64,000 bases of DNA from an uncultured Prevotella sp. (GCA_900543585.1 UQRP01000006.1:27696-91695); one strand, 5' to 3'; positions 10,095 to 18,614 are shown, counted from the first letter of the stretch. A program made the numbers and translations. The notes: generated by a model not told the origin, from the sequence alone.

Positions 10095-10700
10095 CTACTG
10101 CTGGAAGTGCGCCAGGCGGGAGATATACTTTCCGAGGATGTCGAACTCGATGTTCACCTTTGTCCCTACAGTGATGTCCTTGAAGTTGGTGTTCTGCCGT
10201 GTGTAAGGGATAATGGCGACGGTGAACTCGTTGTCGGTCGGTGCGATGACGGTCAGAGAGACGCCATTGACAGTCACCGACCCCTTGTCAACGGTGAAAT
10301 ATCCGCGACGGGCCATCTCCTTGTCGAGGCGGTAGCGGAACGTGAAATAGGTGCTGCCGTCAGCATCTTTCATGCTGACGCACTCCGCCGTCTCGTCGAC
10401 ATGGCCCTGCACGATATGGCCGTCAAGGCGCCCGTTCATCAGCATGGAGCGCTCCACATTGACATGGTCGCCGACTTTCAAGAGTCCGAGATTACTGCGG
10501 TCCAGTGTCTCCTTCATAGCTGTGACGGTGTAGTTGTCGCCCTCGATGTTCACTACGGTCAGGCACACACCATTATGGCTGATGCTCTGGTCTATCTTCA
10601 ACTCGTTGGTAAACGAGCATGTCAGGGTGAAGTCAATATTCTCACCATATTTCTTTATAGCCACGACGGTGGCCATCTCTTCTACGATACCGCTAAACAT
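10095..10700 (-). CDS. ribE: Riboflavin synthase, alpha subunit
   Basis: The protein has 201 residues, the family's normal length. It converts two 6,7-dimethyl-8-ribityllumazine molecules into riboflavin and a pyrimidinedione, the last step of riboflavin synthesis. It starts with the invariant MFSGIVEE and shows the two lumazine-binding repeats. The first includes SISHNGVCLTVV. The second begins at GHIVQGHVDETAE near residue 96 and includes VTVNGVSLTVI. The partner enzyme, lumazine synthase, is encoded separately at 45.1-45.6 kb. The gene lies about 60 bases downstream of a structured RNA with its own promoter. No other -7 box was seen between that RNA and the start, so ribE may be transcribed by readthrough from it. 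Confidence 0.95.
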   Translation of the reverse strand: MFSGIVEEMATVVAIKKYGENIDFTLTCSFTNELKIDQSISHNGVCLTVVNIEGDNYTVTAMKETLDRSNLGLLKVGDHVNVERSMLMNGRLDGHIVQGHVDETAECVSMKDADGSTYFTFRYRLDKEMARRGYFTVDKGSVTVNGVSLTVIAPTDNEFTVAIIPYTRQNTNFKDITVGTKVNIEFDILGKYISRLAHFQQ

Positions 10701-10760
10701 ATCCTAATGTATTGAAAAAGTGTGATTTGCGATTGATGATGGTTTATCAATCACGTAAAG

Positions 10761-10974
10761 AAAATTAAAAGGGCTGCCCTGAGGATGTGATGAAAACTCC
10801 AGCTATAAAAGTTGTGAGCGCTCTCCGTCTTTGTAATCCACCGGCCTTACGGCTTACCTGCGAGATGCAGTTTATGTGGCCCGCCATTGGCAAGAGAAGC
10901 AACTCGGTTTTCAGATTAATTTGATGAGTATCCCGATCGAATCAGGACAGCCCCGTTTTGCTGTTTCCTTTCTA
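10761..10974 (-). ncRNA. Candidate structured RNA upstream of ribE
   Basis: Minus-strand bases 10953-10942 (GGGCTGTCCTGA) pair with 10782-10771 (TCAGGGCAGCCC) over 12 positions with one G-U pair, closing a domain of about 160 nt. Inside are further matches: GGAT/ATCC, ACTC/GAGT, AGTTG/CAACT, CTCT/AGAG, CCAC/GTGG, and small hairpins CTGC-ATCTC-GCAG and GCC-GTAA-GGC. The 3' arm is followed at once by TTTTAATTTT, like a terminator, and a promoter lies at the 5' side. It could be a stand-alone RNA (a 6S-like long hairpin is one option) or a regulatory leader of ribE. Conserved cores of the FMN, cobalamin and TPP riboswitches were looked for and not found. Confidence 0.5.
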
Positions 10975-10978
10975 CGTG

Positions 10979-11008
10979 CAAAAATACGATGTTTTATTGA
11001 AACGGCAA
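10979..11008 (-). promoter_or_regulatory. Promoter for the structured RNA (TTG-N19-TATTTTTG)
   Basis: On the minus strand a TTG at 11008-11006 is followed after 19 bases by TATTTTTG at 10986-10979. This is the full Bacteroidota promoter form. Transcription should begin near 10974. Confidence 0.55.
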
Positions 11009-11052
11009 AGAAGAACGGATTTTTTTTTAGTTCTTTATGTATACCTGTGATT

Positions 11053-11162
11053 TTTGTGGCATATGCTAACGATGTCTGTGGCAAATGCCAGTGATGTCTG
11101 TGGCAAATGCCAACGATGTCTGTGGCATATGCCATCGAATTCTGTGGCATTTGCCACGCATC
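11053..11162. repeat. Five tandem 22-bp units centred on TGGCAWATGCCA
   Basis: Five units of exactly 22 bases run head to tail. The commonest form is TCTGTGGCAAATGCCAACGATG. Each has a near-perfect 12-base dyad (TGGCATATGCCA or TGGCAAATGCCA), so dyad centres recur every 22 bp, about two helical turns. Related units occur at 44399-44506. The period is not a multiple of three, so the array is unlikely to encode protein. It lies between ribE and nifJ. Confidence 0.85.
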
Positions 11163-11249
11163 ATGCTGACTATGGTCGACAAACAAGTCAGTATTTTTGT
11201 TCATCATGCCAATAATGCTTTATAATCAAGCAGATAAGCTTTATAAACG

Positions 11250-11282
11250 AAAAAAGAGAGGGTCGTTACCGGCCCTCTCTTT
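11250..11282 (-). terminator. Intrinsic terminator of nifJ
   Basis: On the minus strand the 8-bp stem AGAGAGGG/CCCTCTCT with a 10-base loop is followed by TTTTT. It begins 46 bases after the nifJ stop. Confidence 0.85.
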
Positions 11283-11325
11283 ATAGAGTATTAAGGAATA
11301 ACCTTAATTTTGTATGCTAACGGAT

Positions 11326-14300
11326 TTAGATAATCTCGCTCCAGTCTTCCTGGCTCTTGCGGATGTAAGTCTGATAGCGGCGCTTAGCAGCCTTCTCAGT
11401 CTCAGAATAGAGCTCCTCGGCCTCTGTCGGGCGCACCTTCTTCAGCGAAGCGAAGCGCACCTCACCCATGAGGTAGTCGTGGAACTTATCCCACTGCGGC
11501 TCCTTAGAGTCGAGCTGGAACGGGTTCTTGCCCTCCTTGGCGAGTTCGGGGTTGAAGCGCCACAGCTGCCAGTATCCACACTCCACAGCCAGAGCCTCCT
11601 CGTGCTGAGAGCGGTTCATGCTGCGCTTCTTGCCGTCGGCTTCCTTACCCTTGATGCCGTGGTTGATACACGGAGCGTAAGCGATGACGAGTGATGGGCC
11701 TGGATAAGCCTCAGCCTCGCGGATAGCCTTGAGAGTCTGCTCGTTGTTGGCACCCATAGCGACCTGAGCCACGTAGATGTAGCCGTAGGTGGTCTCCATC
11801 AAGCCGAGGTCCTTCTTGCTGACACGCTTACCGCTGGCAGCGAACTGAGCGATGGCGCCTAAAGGAGTAGCCTTAGAAGACTGGCCACCGGTGTTGGAGT
11901 AGACCTCAGTATCGAGTACGAGGATGTTTACATCCTCACCTGTAGAGAGCACGTGGTCGAGACCGCCGTAGCCGATGTCGTAAGATGCACCGTCACCACC
12001 GATGATCCACTGAGAGCGCTTCACGAGGTAGTGCTCCAGGGTCTGGAGCTCCTGGCAGCACTTGCAGCCAGCCTCAGCGTCCTTAGCGATGAGAGGCTTC
12101 AGAACAGCGGCAGCAGCCTTAGAGCCGTCGGCGTCGTTCTGGTTGTCAATCCACTGCTGGGCGGCAGCCTTGAACTCGTCGGTAGCGTGCTCGCTCTCCA
12201 TCTTGTGCTGGAGGAGCATCGTTATGCGGCTCTTCATCTTCTTGTTGGCCAATGCCATACCGAGACCAAACTCGCAGAAGTCCTCGAACAGAGAGTTGTC
12301 GAAGGCAGGACCCTGGCCCTTGGCGTTGGTGGTATAAGGAGTAGAAGGAATGGAAGCAGAGTAGATGGAAGAGCAACCTGTAGCGTTGGCAATCATCTCG
12401 CGGTCACCGAAGAGCTGAGAGATGAGCTTGACGTAAGGAGTCTCACCGCAACCAGCGCAAGCACCGGAGAACTCGAAGAGCGGCTGAGCGAACTGAGAGT
12501 TCTTAGCGTTCTGCTTGATGTCTACGAGATCCTGCTTAGACTTGACGTTCTTCACGAGCCAATCCCAGTTCTGGGCTTCCTGCTTCATAGCAGGCTCATC
12601 GATATTGAACGGTACCATCTTCAGGGCCTTTTCACCCTTCTTGCCCGGGCATACATCGGCGCAGTTGCCGCAGCCGAGGCAGTCGAGGACGGAGACCTGG
12701 ATGCGGAAGTTCATACCCTTGAGGGCCTTCGGAGCCAGAAGGTTCAGCGTGGGAGCCTCGAAGCCCTTAGCCTCCTCTTCGTCGAGGACGAAGGGACGGA
12801 TGCAAGCGTGAGGACAAACGAATGAGCACTTGTTGCACTGGATACAGTTCTCAGAGTTCCAGACAGGAACCATAGCCTCGACGCCACGCTTCTCGTAAGC
12901 AGCGGTGCCATTCTTCCAAGTGCCGTCAACAGTGTCGTTCTTGACGAAGTCGCTGACCTTGAGGAGGTCGCCGGCCTGTGCGTTGATAGGACGGACAAGC
13001 TCCTTGACGAAAGCGGGTGCGTCGCCCTGCTCGTCGTCGTCCTCAGGCAGATTAGCCCAGGCGGGATCGACAGTGAGCTGCTTGTACTCGCCGCCACGGT
13101 CTACGGCAGCGTAGTTCATCTTCACGATATCCTCACCCTTCTTACCGTAAGACTTCACGATGAAGGCCTTCATCTGCTCTACGGCGAGATCCTCGGGGAT
13201 AACCTTTGTGATGCGGAAGAAAGCAGACTGCAGAATGGTGTTGGTGCGGTTGCCCAGACCAATTTCGCGGCCTATCTTGCTGGCGTTGATATAGTATACA
13301 GTGATGTTGTGCTGTGCGAAGTACTTCTTGACGTGGTTAGGAATGAACTTCACGAGCTCCTCGCCGTCGAAGATGGTGTTGAGCAGGAAAGTGCCGTTGT
13401 CGCGCAGACCACGTGTGACATCGTACATGTGGAGGTAAGCCTGGACGTGGCAAGCCACGAAGTTAGGCGTGTTCACCTGATAAGCGCTGTGGATGGGCTC
13501 GTCGCCGAAACGCAGGTGAGAGCAGGTGAAGCCACCGGACTTCTTAGAGTCGTAAGAGAAGTAAGCCTGGCAGTACTTGTTGGTATTGTTACCAATGATC
13601 TGTACAGAGTTCTTGTTGGCACCGACAGTACCGTCAGAGCCCAAGCCATAGAACTTAGCCTCGAAGAGAGAGTCTCCACCCATAGGAATCTCCTCAACCT
13701 CAGGCAGAGAAGTGAAGGTGACATCGTCGACGATACCCACTGTGAAGTGGTTCTTGGGCTCGGGGAGCTCCAGGTTGTTGAAGACAGAGATGATCTTTGC
13801 CGGTGTGGTGTCGGAAGAACCGAGACCATAGCGGCCACCAACGATGAGGGGCTTGCGAGGATCGTCGTAGAGCGCGCTCTTCACGTCGAGATACAGCGGC
13901 TCACCCTCAGCGCCGGGCTCCTTGGTGCGGTCGAGGACAGCGATGCGCTTCACGGTGTCGGGGATAGCCTTGCGGATGGCCTCGACAGAGAACGGACGAT
14001 AGAGGTGGACAGCCACCATACCGACCTTCTTGCCCTGCTTGGTGAGGTAGTCGATGGCCTCGCGGGCAGGCTCTGTGGCAGAACCCATGAGGACGAGGAT
14101 GTTCTCAGCATCCTTGGCGCCATAGTAGTTGAAGAGGTGATACTCACGGCCCGTGATCTTGGAAATCTCAGCTAAGTGCTTCTCCACGATCTCTGGCACC
14201 TTGTCGTAGTAGGCGTTGCAGGCCTCGCGGTGTGTGAAGAAAGTCTCAGGGTTCTCAGCAGTACCACGTGTGACAGGACGCTCAGGTGAGAGGGCACGGT

Positions 14301-14919
14301 CGCGGAAACGCTTGATCCACTCGGGATTGACGAGCGGGCGGATGTCCTCCATATCCATCTCCTCGATCTTGTGGTACTCATGAGAAGTACGGAAGCCGTC
14401 GAAGAAGTTGATGAAAGGTACGGAGCTCTCAAGTGTAGAGAGGTAAGGTACAGCAGAGAGGTCCATGACCTCCTGTACGGAACCGGAGCAGAACATAGCG
14501 AAGCCGGTCTGGCGGCATGCCATGACGTCCTGGTGGTCACCGAAGATACAGAGAGAGTGGCTGGCCAGTGTGCGCGCTGAGACGTTGAAGACGCAGGGCA
14601 GCAGCTCGCCGGCGATCTTGTACATGTTAGGGATCATCAGGAGCAAGCCCTGAGAAGCGGTATAGGTGCTTGTCAGAGCACCTGCCTGAAGGGAACCGTG
14701 GACAGCACCGGCGGCGCCACCCTCGGACTCCATCTCCTGGACAGAGACTGTCTGACCGAAGAGATTCTTGCGGCCTTTAGCGGCCCACTCATCAACGTGC
14801 TCTGCCATCGGTGATGACGGAGTGATAGGATAAATGGCAGCCACCTCGGTGAACATGTAGCTCACGTGAGCGGCGGCGGTGTTACCATCACAAGTGATGA
14901 ACTTCTTTTCTTTTGCCAT
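11326..14919 (-). CDS. nifJ: Pyruvate:ferredoxin (flavodoxin) oxidoreductase
   Basis: This single-chain enzyme of 1197 residues oxidises pyruvate with CoA to acetyl-CoA and CO2, passing electrons to ferredoxin or flavodoxin. It is the central pyruvate enzyme of anaerobic Bacteroidota. Domains appear in the standard order. The pyrimidine-binding domain begins ITCDGNTAAAHVSYMFTEV with the substrate-binding YPITPSSPMAE. A transketolase-like middle follows, then a two-cluster ferredoxin domain. Its cysteines lie in CIQCNKCSFVCPHAC (about 692-706) and CLGCGNCADVCP (about 745-756). The C-terminal thiamine-diphosphate domain has CAGCGETPYVKL and GDGASYDIGYGGLDHVL. The length is normal and no residue is obviously missing. 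It lies 71 bases downstream of an unrelated AAA-type ATPase and has its own terminator. No clear -7 box was found just before its ATG. Confidence 0.97.
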   Translation of the reverse strand: MAKEKKFITCDGNTAAAHVSYMFTEVAAIYPITPSSPMAEHVDEWAAKGRKNLFGQTVSVQEMESEGGAAGAVHGSLQAGALTSTYTASQGLLLMIPNMYKIAGELLPCVFNVSARTLASHSLCIFGDHQDVMACRQTGFAMFCSGSVQEVMDLSAVPYLSTLESSVPFINFFDGFRTSHEYHKIEEMDMEDIRPLVNPEWIKRFRDRALSPERPVTRGTAENPETFFTHREACNAYYDKVPEIVEKHLAEISKITGREYHLFNYYGAKDAENILVLMGSATEPAREAIDYLTKQGKKVGMVAVHLYRPFSVEAIRKAIPDTVKRIAVLDRTKEPGAEGEPLYLDVKSALYDDPRKPLIVGGRYGLGSSDTTPAKIISVFNNLELPEPKNHFTVGIVDDVTFTSLPEVEEIPMGGDSLFEAKFYGLGSDGTVGANKNSVQIIGNNTNKYCQAYFSYDSKKSGGFTCSHLRFGDEPIHSAYQVNTPNFVACHVQAYLHMYDVTRGLRDNGTFLLNTIFDGEELVKFIPNHVKKYFAQHNITVYYINASKIGREIGLGNRTNTILQSAFFRITKVIPEDLAVEQMKAFIVKSYGKKGEDIVKMNYAAVDRGGEYKQLTVDPAWANLPEDDDEQGDAPAFVKELVRPINAQAGDLLKVSDFVKNDTVDGTWKNGTAAYEKRGVEAMVPVWNSENCIQCNKCSFVCPHACIRPFVLDEEEAKGFEAPTLNLLAPKALKGMNFRIQVSVLDCLGCGNCADVCPGKKGEKALKMVPFNIDEPAMKQEAQNWDWLVKNVKSKQDLVDIKQNAKNSQFAQPLFEFSGACAGCGETPYVKLISQLFGDREMIANATGCSSIYSASIPSTPYTTNAKGQGPAFDNSLFEDFCEFGLGMALANKKMKSRITMLLQHKMESEHATDEFKAAAQQWIDNQNDADGSKAAAAVLKPLIAKDAEAGCKCCQELQTLEHYLVKRSQWIIGGDGASYDIGYGGLDHVLSTGEDVNILVLDTEVYSNTGGQSSKATPLGAIAQFAASGKRVSKKDLGLMETTYGYIYVAQVAMGANNEQTLKAIREAEAYPGPSLVIAYAPCINHGIKGKEADGKKRSMNRSQHEEALAVECGYWQLWRFNPELAKEGKNPFQLDSKEPQWDKFHDYLMGEVRFASLKKVRPTEAEELYSETEKAAKRRYQTYIRKSQEDWSEII

Positions 14920-14990
14920 TGTTCTTAAAAATAGAATTTATGAATGTTTATGTATCTGTCTTTATATTGTCTTTTCATTCCCCCATCCGC

Positions 14991-16187
14991 TCAGTAGAGA
15001 AAGCCGAAGAGCCAGAGGGGTATCTGGTTGTCGTAGCCTATCTCGGTGTTGTAGCGGGCGTAGATGGTGTCTTTGTTGAAACGGGGCTTGCCAGTAGCCA
15101 GGGCGTCGCAGACTTTGAACTTGCGCTTGTCGTCGATGATATAGGTCTGTGGCTTGGGCCCCTCGTTGACGAGATGGTCTTTCCACATGGTGTTGACGAA
15201 GAAAGTCTCCATCAGCTCCTGGCGGTCCACCTCGATGGGATAGATGGCATACATGAGATTGGGGTTGTGCATCATGATGCGGGCCGGCTTCTTGGGAAAT
15301 TCCATGTCGGGGTAGTACATGATGTTGAGCAGGCGTGCGTCGGCGAGATATTTGATATAGTTCATCACCGTGGCGCGGCTGGTATTGATCTGCTGAGCCA
15401 GCTGGCTGACGTTGGGCGCCTTGAATCCCTCTACGGCGAGGAGATAGAAAAGCTTCTTAATCTTGGTGAGGTATTTGAGCTCTATCTGCTTGATGAGGAG
15501 GATGTCGACCTCTATCATCATGTTCATGGTCTTGAGAAGATTCTCGGAGAAGTTGCTGTTCTCAAGGAAGAGCGGGTAGAAGCCGTGGTGGAGGTATTCC
15601 TGAAAATACGGTTTGGGACTTATCTCGGGGAGAATCTTCTTGGCGATATGCTCGTGGTTGTTGATAATCTCGTCAAGGGTGTAGGCCCGGAAGTTGGTGC
15701 CGGCTCTGAGATTGAGAAATTCGCGGAAGGAGAAACCGCGGAGATAGTAGAACTTCAAGATGTCCTTGATGGCCGGATAGTCGGTCTTCAGGCGCATGAC
15801 GCTGGAGCCTGTGAAGACAATCTTCAGGTCGGGATAGTTGTCATAACACTTCCGAAGCTCCATGCTCCAGTTGGGCTGCTTGAAAATCTGGTCCAAGAGC
15901 AACACCTTGCCGCCTTGCTTGACAAACTCTCCTGCAAAATCGGCGATGCCATGGCCCTGAAAATAGAAGTTGTTCATGTTGACATAGAGACACTGTCGGT
16001 CGTCTTTGCCAAACTTCTCCTTGGCGTAGGATAAGAGAAAAGTGGTCTTCCCAACACCACGCGTGCCCTTGATGCCTATCAGCCGGTGGTTCCAGTCGAT
16101 ATCATCCATCAGGCTACGGCGTACTCTTGCGTTGGTGTGCTCAACGAGGTAGGCGTGTGTTCTGAAGAAAGATTCCATCAATTCCAT
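14991..16187 (-). CDS. AAA-type ATPase of the DUF4143-like/AAA_14 group
   Basis: The protein has 398 residues. The P-loop GTRGVGKTT is near residues 39-47, and sensor-like FTGSS is near residue 128. A winged-helix-like stretch (SQLAQQINTSRATVMNYIKYL) follows in the second half. The Walker B stretch reads KVLLLDQIF, so the usual Asp-Glu is Asp-Gln, which may lower ATP hydrolysis. The family is common in several copies in Bacteroidota genomes and its role is unknown; some members resemble stand-alone restriction- or toxin-linked ATPases, but nothing here supports that. It has its own promoter and is divergent from the ATP-grasp-like gene. It may also be read through into nifJ, since no terminator is obvious in the 71-base gap. 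Confidence 0.75.
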   Translation of the reverse strand: MELMESFFRTHAYLVEHTNARVRRSLMDDIDWNHRLIGIKGTRGVGKTTFLLSYAKEKFGKDDRQCLYVNMNNFYFQGHGIADFAGEFVKQGGKVLLLDQIFKQPNWSMELRKCYDNYPDLKIVFTGSSVMRLKTDYPAIKDILKFYYLRGFSFREFLNLRAGTNFRAYTLDEIINNHEHIAKKILPEISPKPYFQEYLHHGFYPLFLENSNFSENLLKTMNMMIEVDILLIKQIELKYLTKIKKLFYLLAVEGFKAPNVSQLAQQINTSRATVMNYIKYLADARLLNIMYYPDMEFPKKPARIMMHNPNLMYAIYPIEVDRQELMETFFVNTMWKDHLVNEGPKPQTYIIDDKRKFKVCDALATGKPRFNKDTIYARYNTEIGYDNQIPLWLFGFLY

Positions 16188-16206
16188 AGTGTCGTTCTTG
16201 TCAGTG

Positions 16207-16236
16207 CAAAGATACTAAGATAATTTAGCATTGCAA
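16207..16236 (-). promoter_or_regulatory. Promoter for the AAA-type ATPase (TTG-N19-TATCTTTG)
   Basis: On the minus strand TTG at 16236-16234 is followed after 19 bases by TATCTTTG at 16214-16207. The ATG at 16187 is 20 bases further on. Confidence 0.6.
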
Positions 16237-16308
16237 ACTCTACATTGCAAAACTTTGTGTTTTTAGTTTTTTTTTAATGTCATGTGCCATGAAGTTCTAT
16301 GAAGTTGT

Positions 16309-16316
16309 TACCTTTG
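16309..16316 (+). promoter_or_regulatory. -7 box (TACCTTTG) for the ATP-grasp-like gene
   Basis: TACCTTTG lies 20 bases before the ATG at 16337. This argues against the upstream in-frame start at 16277, which would put the promoter inside the coding sequence. Confidence 0.4.
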
Positions 16317-16336
16317 TGGAAAAGAGGTTTTTTCGA

Positions 16337-17455
16337 ATGAGAATATTTATCTTCAATCCAGAGCACGATATTGCCTTGGCTTCCAACTTAGAGCATTTCA
16401 CAGCTCCCCATGCCGGGCGTGAGCTGCGTCATGACCTTGGCTTTCTGCCAGCCCTCTGGGCCGATGCCGACGACTATGTCTTGGTCGACGATGTGGAGGC
16501 TGCCCGTGAGGCGATGCGGAAACTGAGCATCACCATGAAGGCACATGTTGTTGACAAGGATATGATTTTCAGTGTATTGGATAAAAGTATTGGCAATGCT
16601 ACTGTGAACCCTTGGGGCTGGGACCTTGCTATGCGCAACTATATGAAGCGTGTGGGTGTCAGCCTGAGCTGTCTGCCGAGCAATGCCAAGCTGAATATCA
16701 TTCGTGAGGTCAGCAACAGGGCGTGGGCTTCAGAACACCTGCTTGCCCCCTTGCGCGGGATTGACAGAACGGTGGGATTGAGCGAGCGGCTGACGGATGT
16801 GGACAGTGTGGAGCGATTTCTGAACCTTCACCATCGTGTCGTGCTCAAAGCGCCTTGGAGCAGTAGCGGCCGGGGTATCAGATATGTCGCAGACAGTGAG
16901 CAGGACGGCTTGCAGGCTAACTACGGGCTTACGCTGCCGTTGAAAGGCTGGGTGAACAATGTCATTCAGCGGCAGGGAGCTGTCATGGCAGAGCCTTACT
17001 ATAATAAGGTGTTGGACTTTGGTATGGAGTTTACAAGTGACGGCAACGGTCGCGTCAGCTATGAAGGACTTTCAATATTCCATACGGTCAATGGCGCCTA
17101 TACGGGCAATATCATTGACGATGAGGCGCACAAGTCGGCATGGCTGTGCCGCTATATTCCGCAGTCGCTGCTTGTCAAGGTGCGTGGGCGTGTGGAGAGT
17201 CTGCTGTCTGAGAAGCTGAATGGTGTCTATGCCGGACCTTTCGGTATAGACATGATGGTGGTGAGAGTGGGCAACAGCTTGGCGTTGCATCCGTGTGTGG
17301 AGCTGAACCTCCGTATGACAATGGGCTTTGTAGCGTTGCTGCTCAACCGGTTGCACCATATTGAGCAGCAGACAATGAGAATAGGCTATACCGATGGGCG
17401 GTATAGCCTGAATATTCAGAATCTGAAGTCGAGCTCGCAGTCCACAATACTGTAG
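16337..17455 (+). CDS. ATP-grasp-like protein conserved in Bacteroidota
   Basis: From the preferred ATG the protein has 372 residues and begins MRIFIFNPEHDIALAS; an in-frame ATG 60 bases upstream would add a poorly conserved extension. The central segment VVLKAPWSSSGRGIRYV resembles the nucleotide-binding lysine and flexible loop of ATP-grasp enzymes. VELNLRMTMG near the end resembles the metal-binding Glu/Asn strand of that fold. Such enzymes join a carboxylate to an amine or thiol using ATP, but the substrate here is unknown. The last 40 bases overlap the end of the convergent porin gene. A perfect 10-bp hairpin at 17383-17409 lies inside the coding end. The fold call is an inference from two motifs. 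Confidence 0.65.
   Translation: MRIFIFNPEHDIALASNLEHFTAPHAGRELRHDLGFLPALWADADDYVLVDDVEAAREAMRKLSITMKAHVVDKDMIFSVLDKSIGNATVNPWGWDLAMRNYMKRVGVSLSCLPSNAKLNIIREVSNRAWASEHLLAPLRGIDRTVGLSERLTDVDSVERFLNLHHRVVLKAPWSSSGRGIRYVADSEQDGLQANYGLTLPLKGWVNNVIQRQGAVMAEPYYNKVLDFGMEFTSDGNGRVSYEGLSIFHTVNGAYTGNIIDDEAHKSAWLCRYIPQSLLVKVRGRVESLLSEKLNGVYAGPFGIDMMVVRVGNSLALHPCVELNLRMTMGFVALLLNRLHHIEQQTMRIGYTDGRYSLNIQNLKSSSQSTIL
17383..17409. terminator. 10-bp perfect hairpin at the convergent overlap
   Basis: AGGCTATACC at 17383-17392 and GGTATAGCCT at 17400-17409 pair perfectly around seven bases. It is inside the ATP-grasp-like gene and just beyond the porin stop on the minus strand. No strong T-run follows on either strand, so its role as a terminator is uncertain. 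Confidence 0.4.
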
Positions 17456-18531
17456 TTGTGGTCGTCGCTGAGCTTGCGGTTGGCGCGGCTCTTGTCGTTG
17501 ACAAGTGCGTACTCGATATTGAGCTGTATGTTCTTGGAGAACATATAGTCGGCGCCGACCTCGTAGTATGTCTTTGCGGTATTCCAGTCGGCCGACTCGC
17601 GGTAGGTATCCCAACGGGCCTTGACATGGAGCTTGTTCTTGATGATAGGAGCAATGCCAAGGACGTAGACACCGTCGGACTTGCTGCCTAAGGCTTCATT
17701 GATTGCGGTATTGCTACGGTCGGCCTTGGAGGCCTCGGCTTTGGCGAAAGCCTTGCCGGTGGAGTGGATATACTCTGAGCGCAGCGTCCAGTCGTTGGCC
17801 CGGTATTCTCCCGAGATAGCATAACGGTGCTTGGGGAGTTTGACGAGCGTACCGTCAGAGCCCTTTCTTGCATAAGATCCCTCGTAGCCAAAGGCACCAA
17901 TGCGCAGACCCTTAATGGGCATGACCCACAGGCCGCCGATGACATCTTTCTGCTGGTCTACATCTTTCTGATTGATGCCCTGTCCGTTGTAGACGCCAAT
18001 CTGATAGTGCAGGAGGTTGCGGCCGTTGGCATTCTTGAGGAAGTCGCCTTGCAGCTGGATACCGATGTCGCGGCCATTGCTGGCAGCCTCACCGTCACGG
18101 TCGGAGAAGCCGGCAAACTTCGTGACGTTTTGGCTATAGGACATGAAGCTTTGGTCAATAGGGTTCATGGGGTTCTCAAAGGTGAAGGCGCGCTTGAACT
18201 GTCCGAACTTGACTTTGAAAAAGTCGTACTTCTTCCATTCAGCGAAGACGTCGACAACGCGGATGCCACTGGTGAGGTCGGCCGTAGAACCATTGTACTG
18301 GAACTGAACTCTTGCCGTCCAGTCGGGATGCGGGTTGGCATCGATGATAACACGTCCAAGACGGATGTTGAAAGAGTTGGCCTTGGCTCCTTTCTGTCCG
18401 GAAGCCTGGTACTGGACCATGCCATAACCGGAGAGCTTGAACATGTTGAGCCATTCGGGCAGTTTGGTTTGTGCGTTTACCGCCGTGGCTGACATGCAGG
18501 CGATGAGGGCGGTAAGAAAAAACTTTCTCAT
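17416..18531 (-). CDS. OprP/OprO-like outer-membrane porin
   Basis: The protein has 371 residues and starts with a signal peptide (MRKFFLTALIACMSATAVNA). The body is made of alternating beta strands and ends in FRF, with a terminal aromatic as in outer-membrane barrels. The stretch GYGMVQYQAS near the start, and KVKFGQFKRAFTFENPMNP in the middle, fit the phosphate-selective porin O/P family (PF07396). Such porins let small anions diffuse across the outer membrane; phosphate selectivity is family-based and unproven here. Its 3' end overlaps the convergent ATP-grasp-like gene by 40 bases. No phosphate transport or regulatory genes are adjacent. Confidence 0.85.
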   Translation of the reverse strand: MRKFFLTALIACMSATAVNAQTKLPEWLNMFKLSGYGMVQYQASGQKGAKANSFNIRLGRVIIDANPHPDWTARVQFQYNGSTADLTSGIRVVDVFAEWKKYDFFKVKFGQFKRAFTFENPMNPIDQSFMSYSQNVTKFAGFSDRDGEAASNGRDIGIQLQGDFLKNANGRNLLHYQIGVYNGQGINQKDVDQQKDVIGGLWVMPIKGLRIGAFGYEGSYARKGSDGTLVKLPKHRYAISGEYRANDWTLRSEYIHSTGKAFAKAEASKADRSNTAINEALGSKSDGVYVLGIAPIIKNKLHVKARWDTYRESADWNTAKTYYEVGADYMFSKNIQLNIEYALVNDKSRANRKLSDDHNYSIVDCELDFRF

Positions 18532-18606
18532 TAATATAGATATTTAGTTGGTGTCACTGACCTTGCTTCTTGCCGCTTTCTGCCGCTGAAAGCGAAAAGC
18601 ATGTTG

Positions 18607-18614
18607 CAAAAGTA
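18607..18614 (-). promoter_or_regulatory. -7 box (TACTTTTG) for the porin gene
   Basis: TACTTTTG on the minus strand lies 76 bases before the porin ATG. No convincing -33 TTG is visible. Confidence 0.45.

Noticed and set aside
10701..10974. FMN (RFN) riboswitch upstream of riboflavin synthase
   Set aside because: The region is structured and well placed, but the conserved RFN core sequences were not found.
11053..11162. Possible CRISPR array
   Set aside because: Units are contiguous with no unique spacers, and no cas genes are present.
10911..11207. 98-codon frame reading through the 22-bp repeats (peptide rich in WHLPQ-like units)
   Set aside because: The 22-bp period shifts frame at each unit, so repeats do not encode a repeated peptide. 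The frame also covers the promoter of the structured RNA.
16277..16336. Upstream start of the ATP-grasp-like gene
   Set aside because: A -7 box lies inside this extension and the family-like sequence begins at MRIFIFNPEHD.
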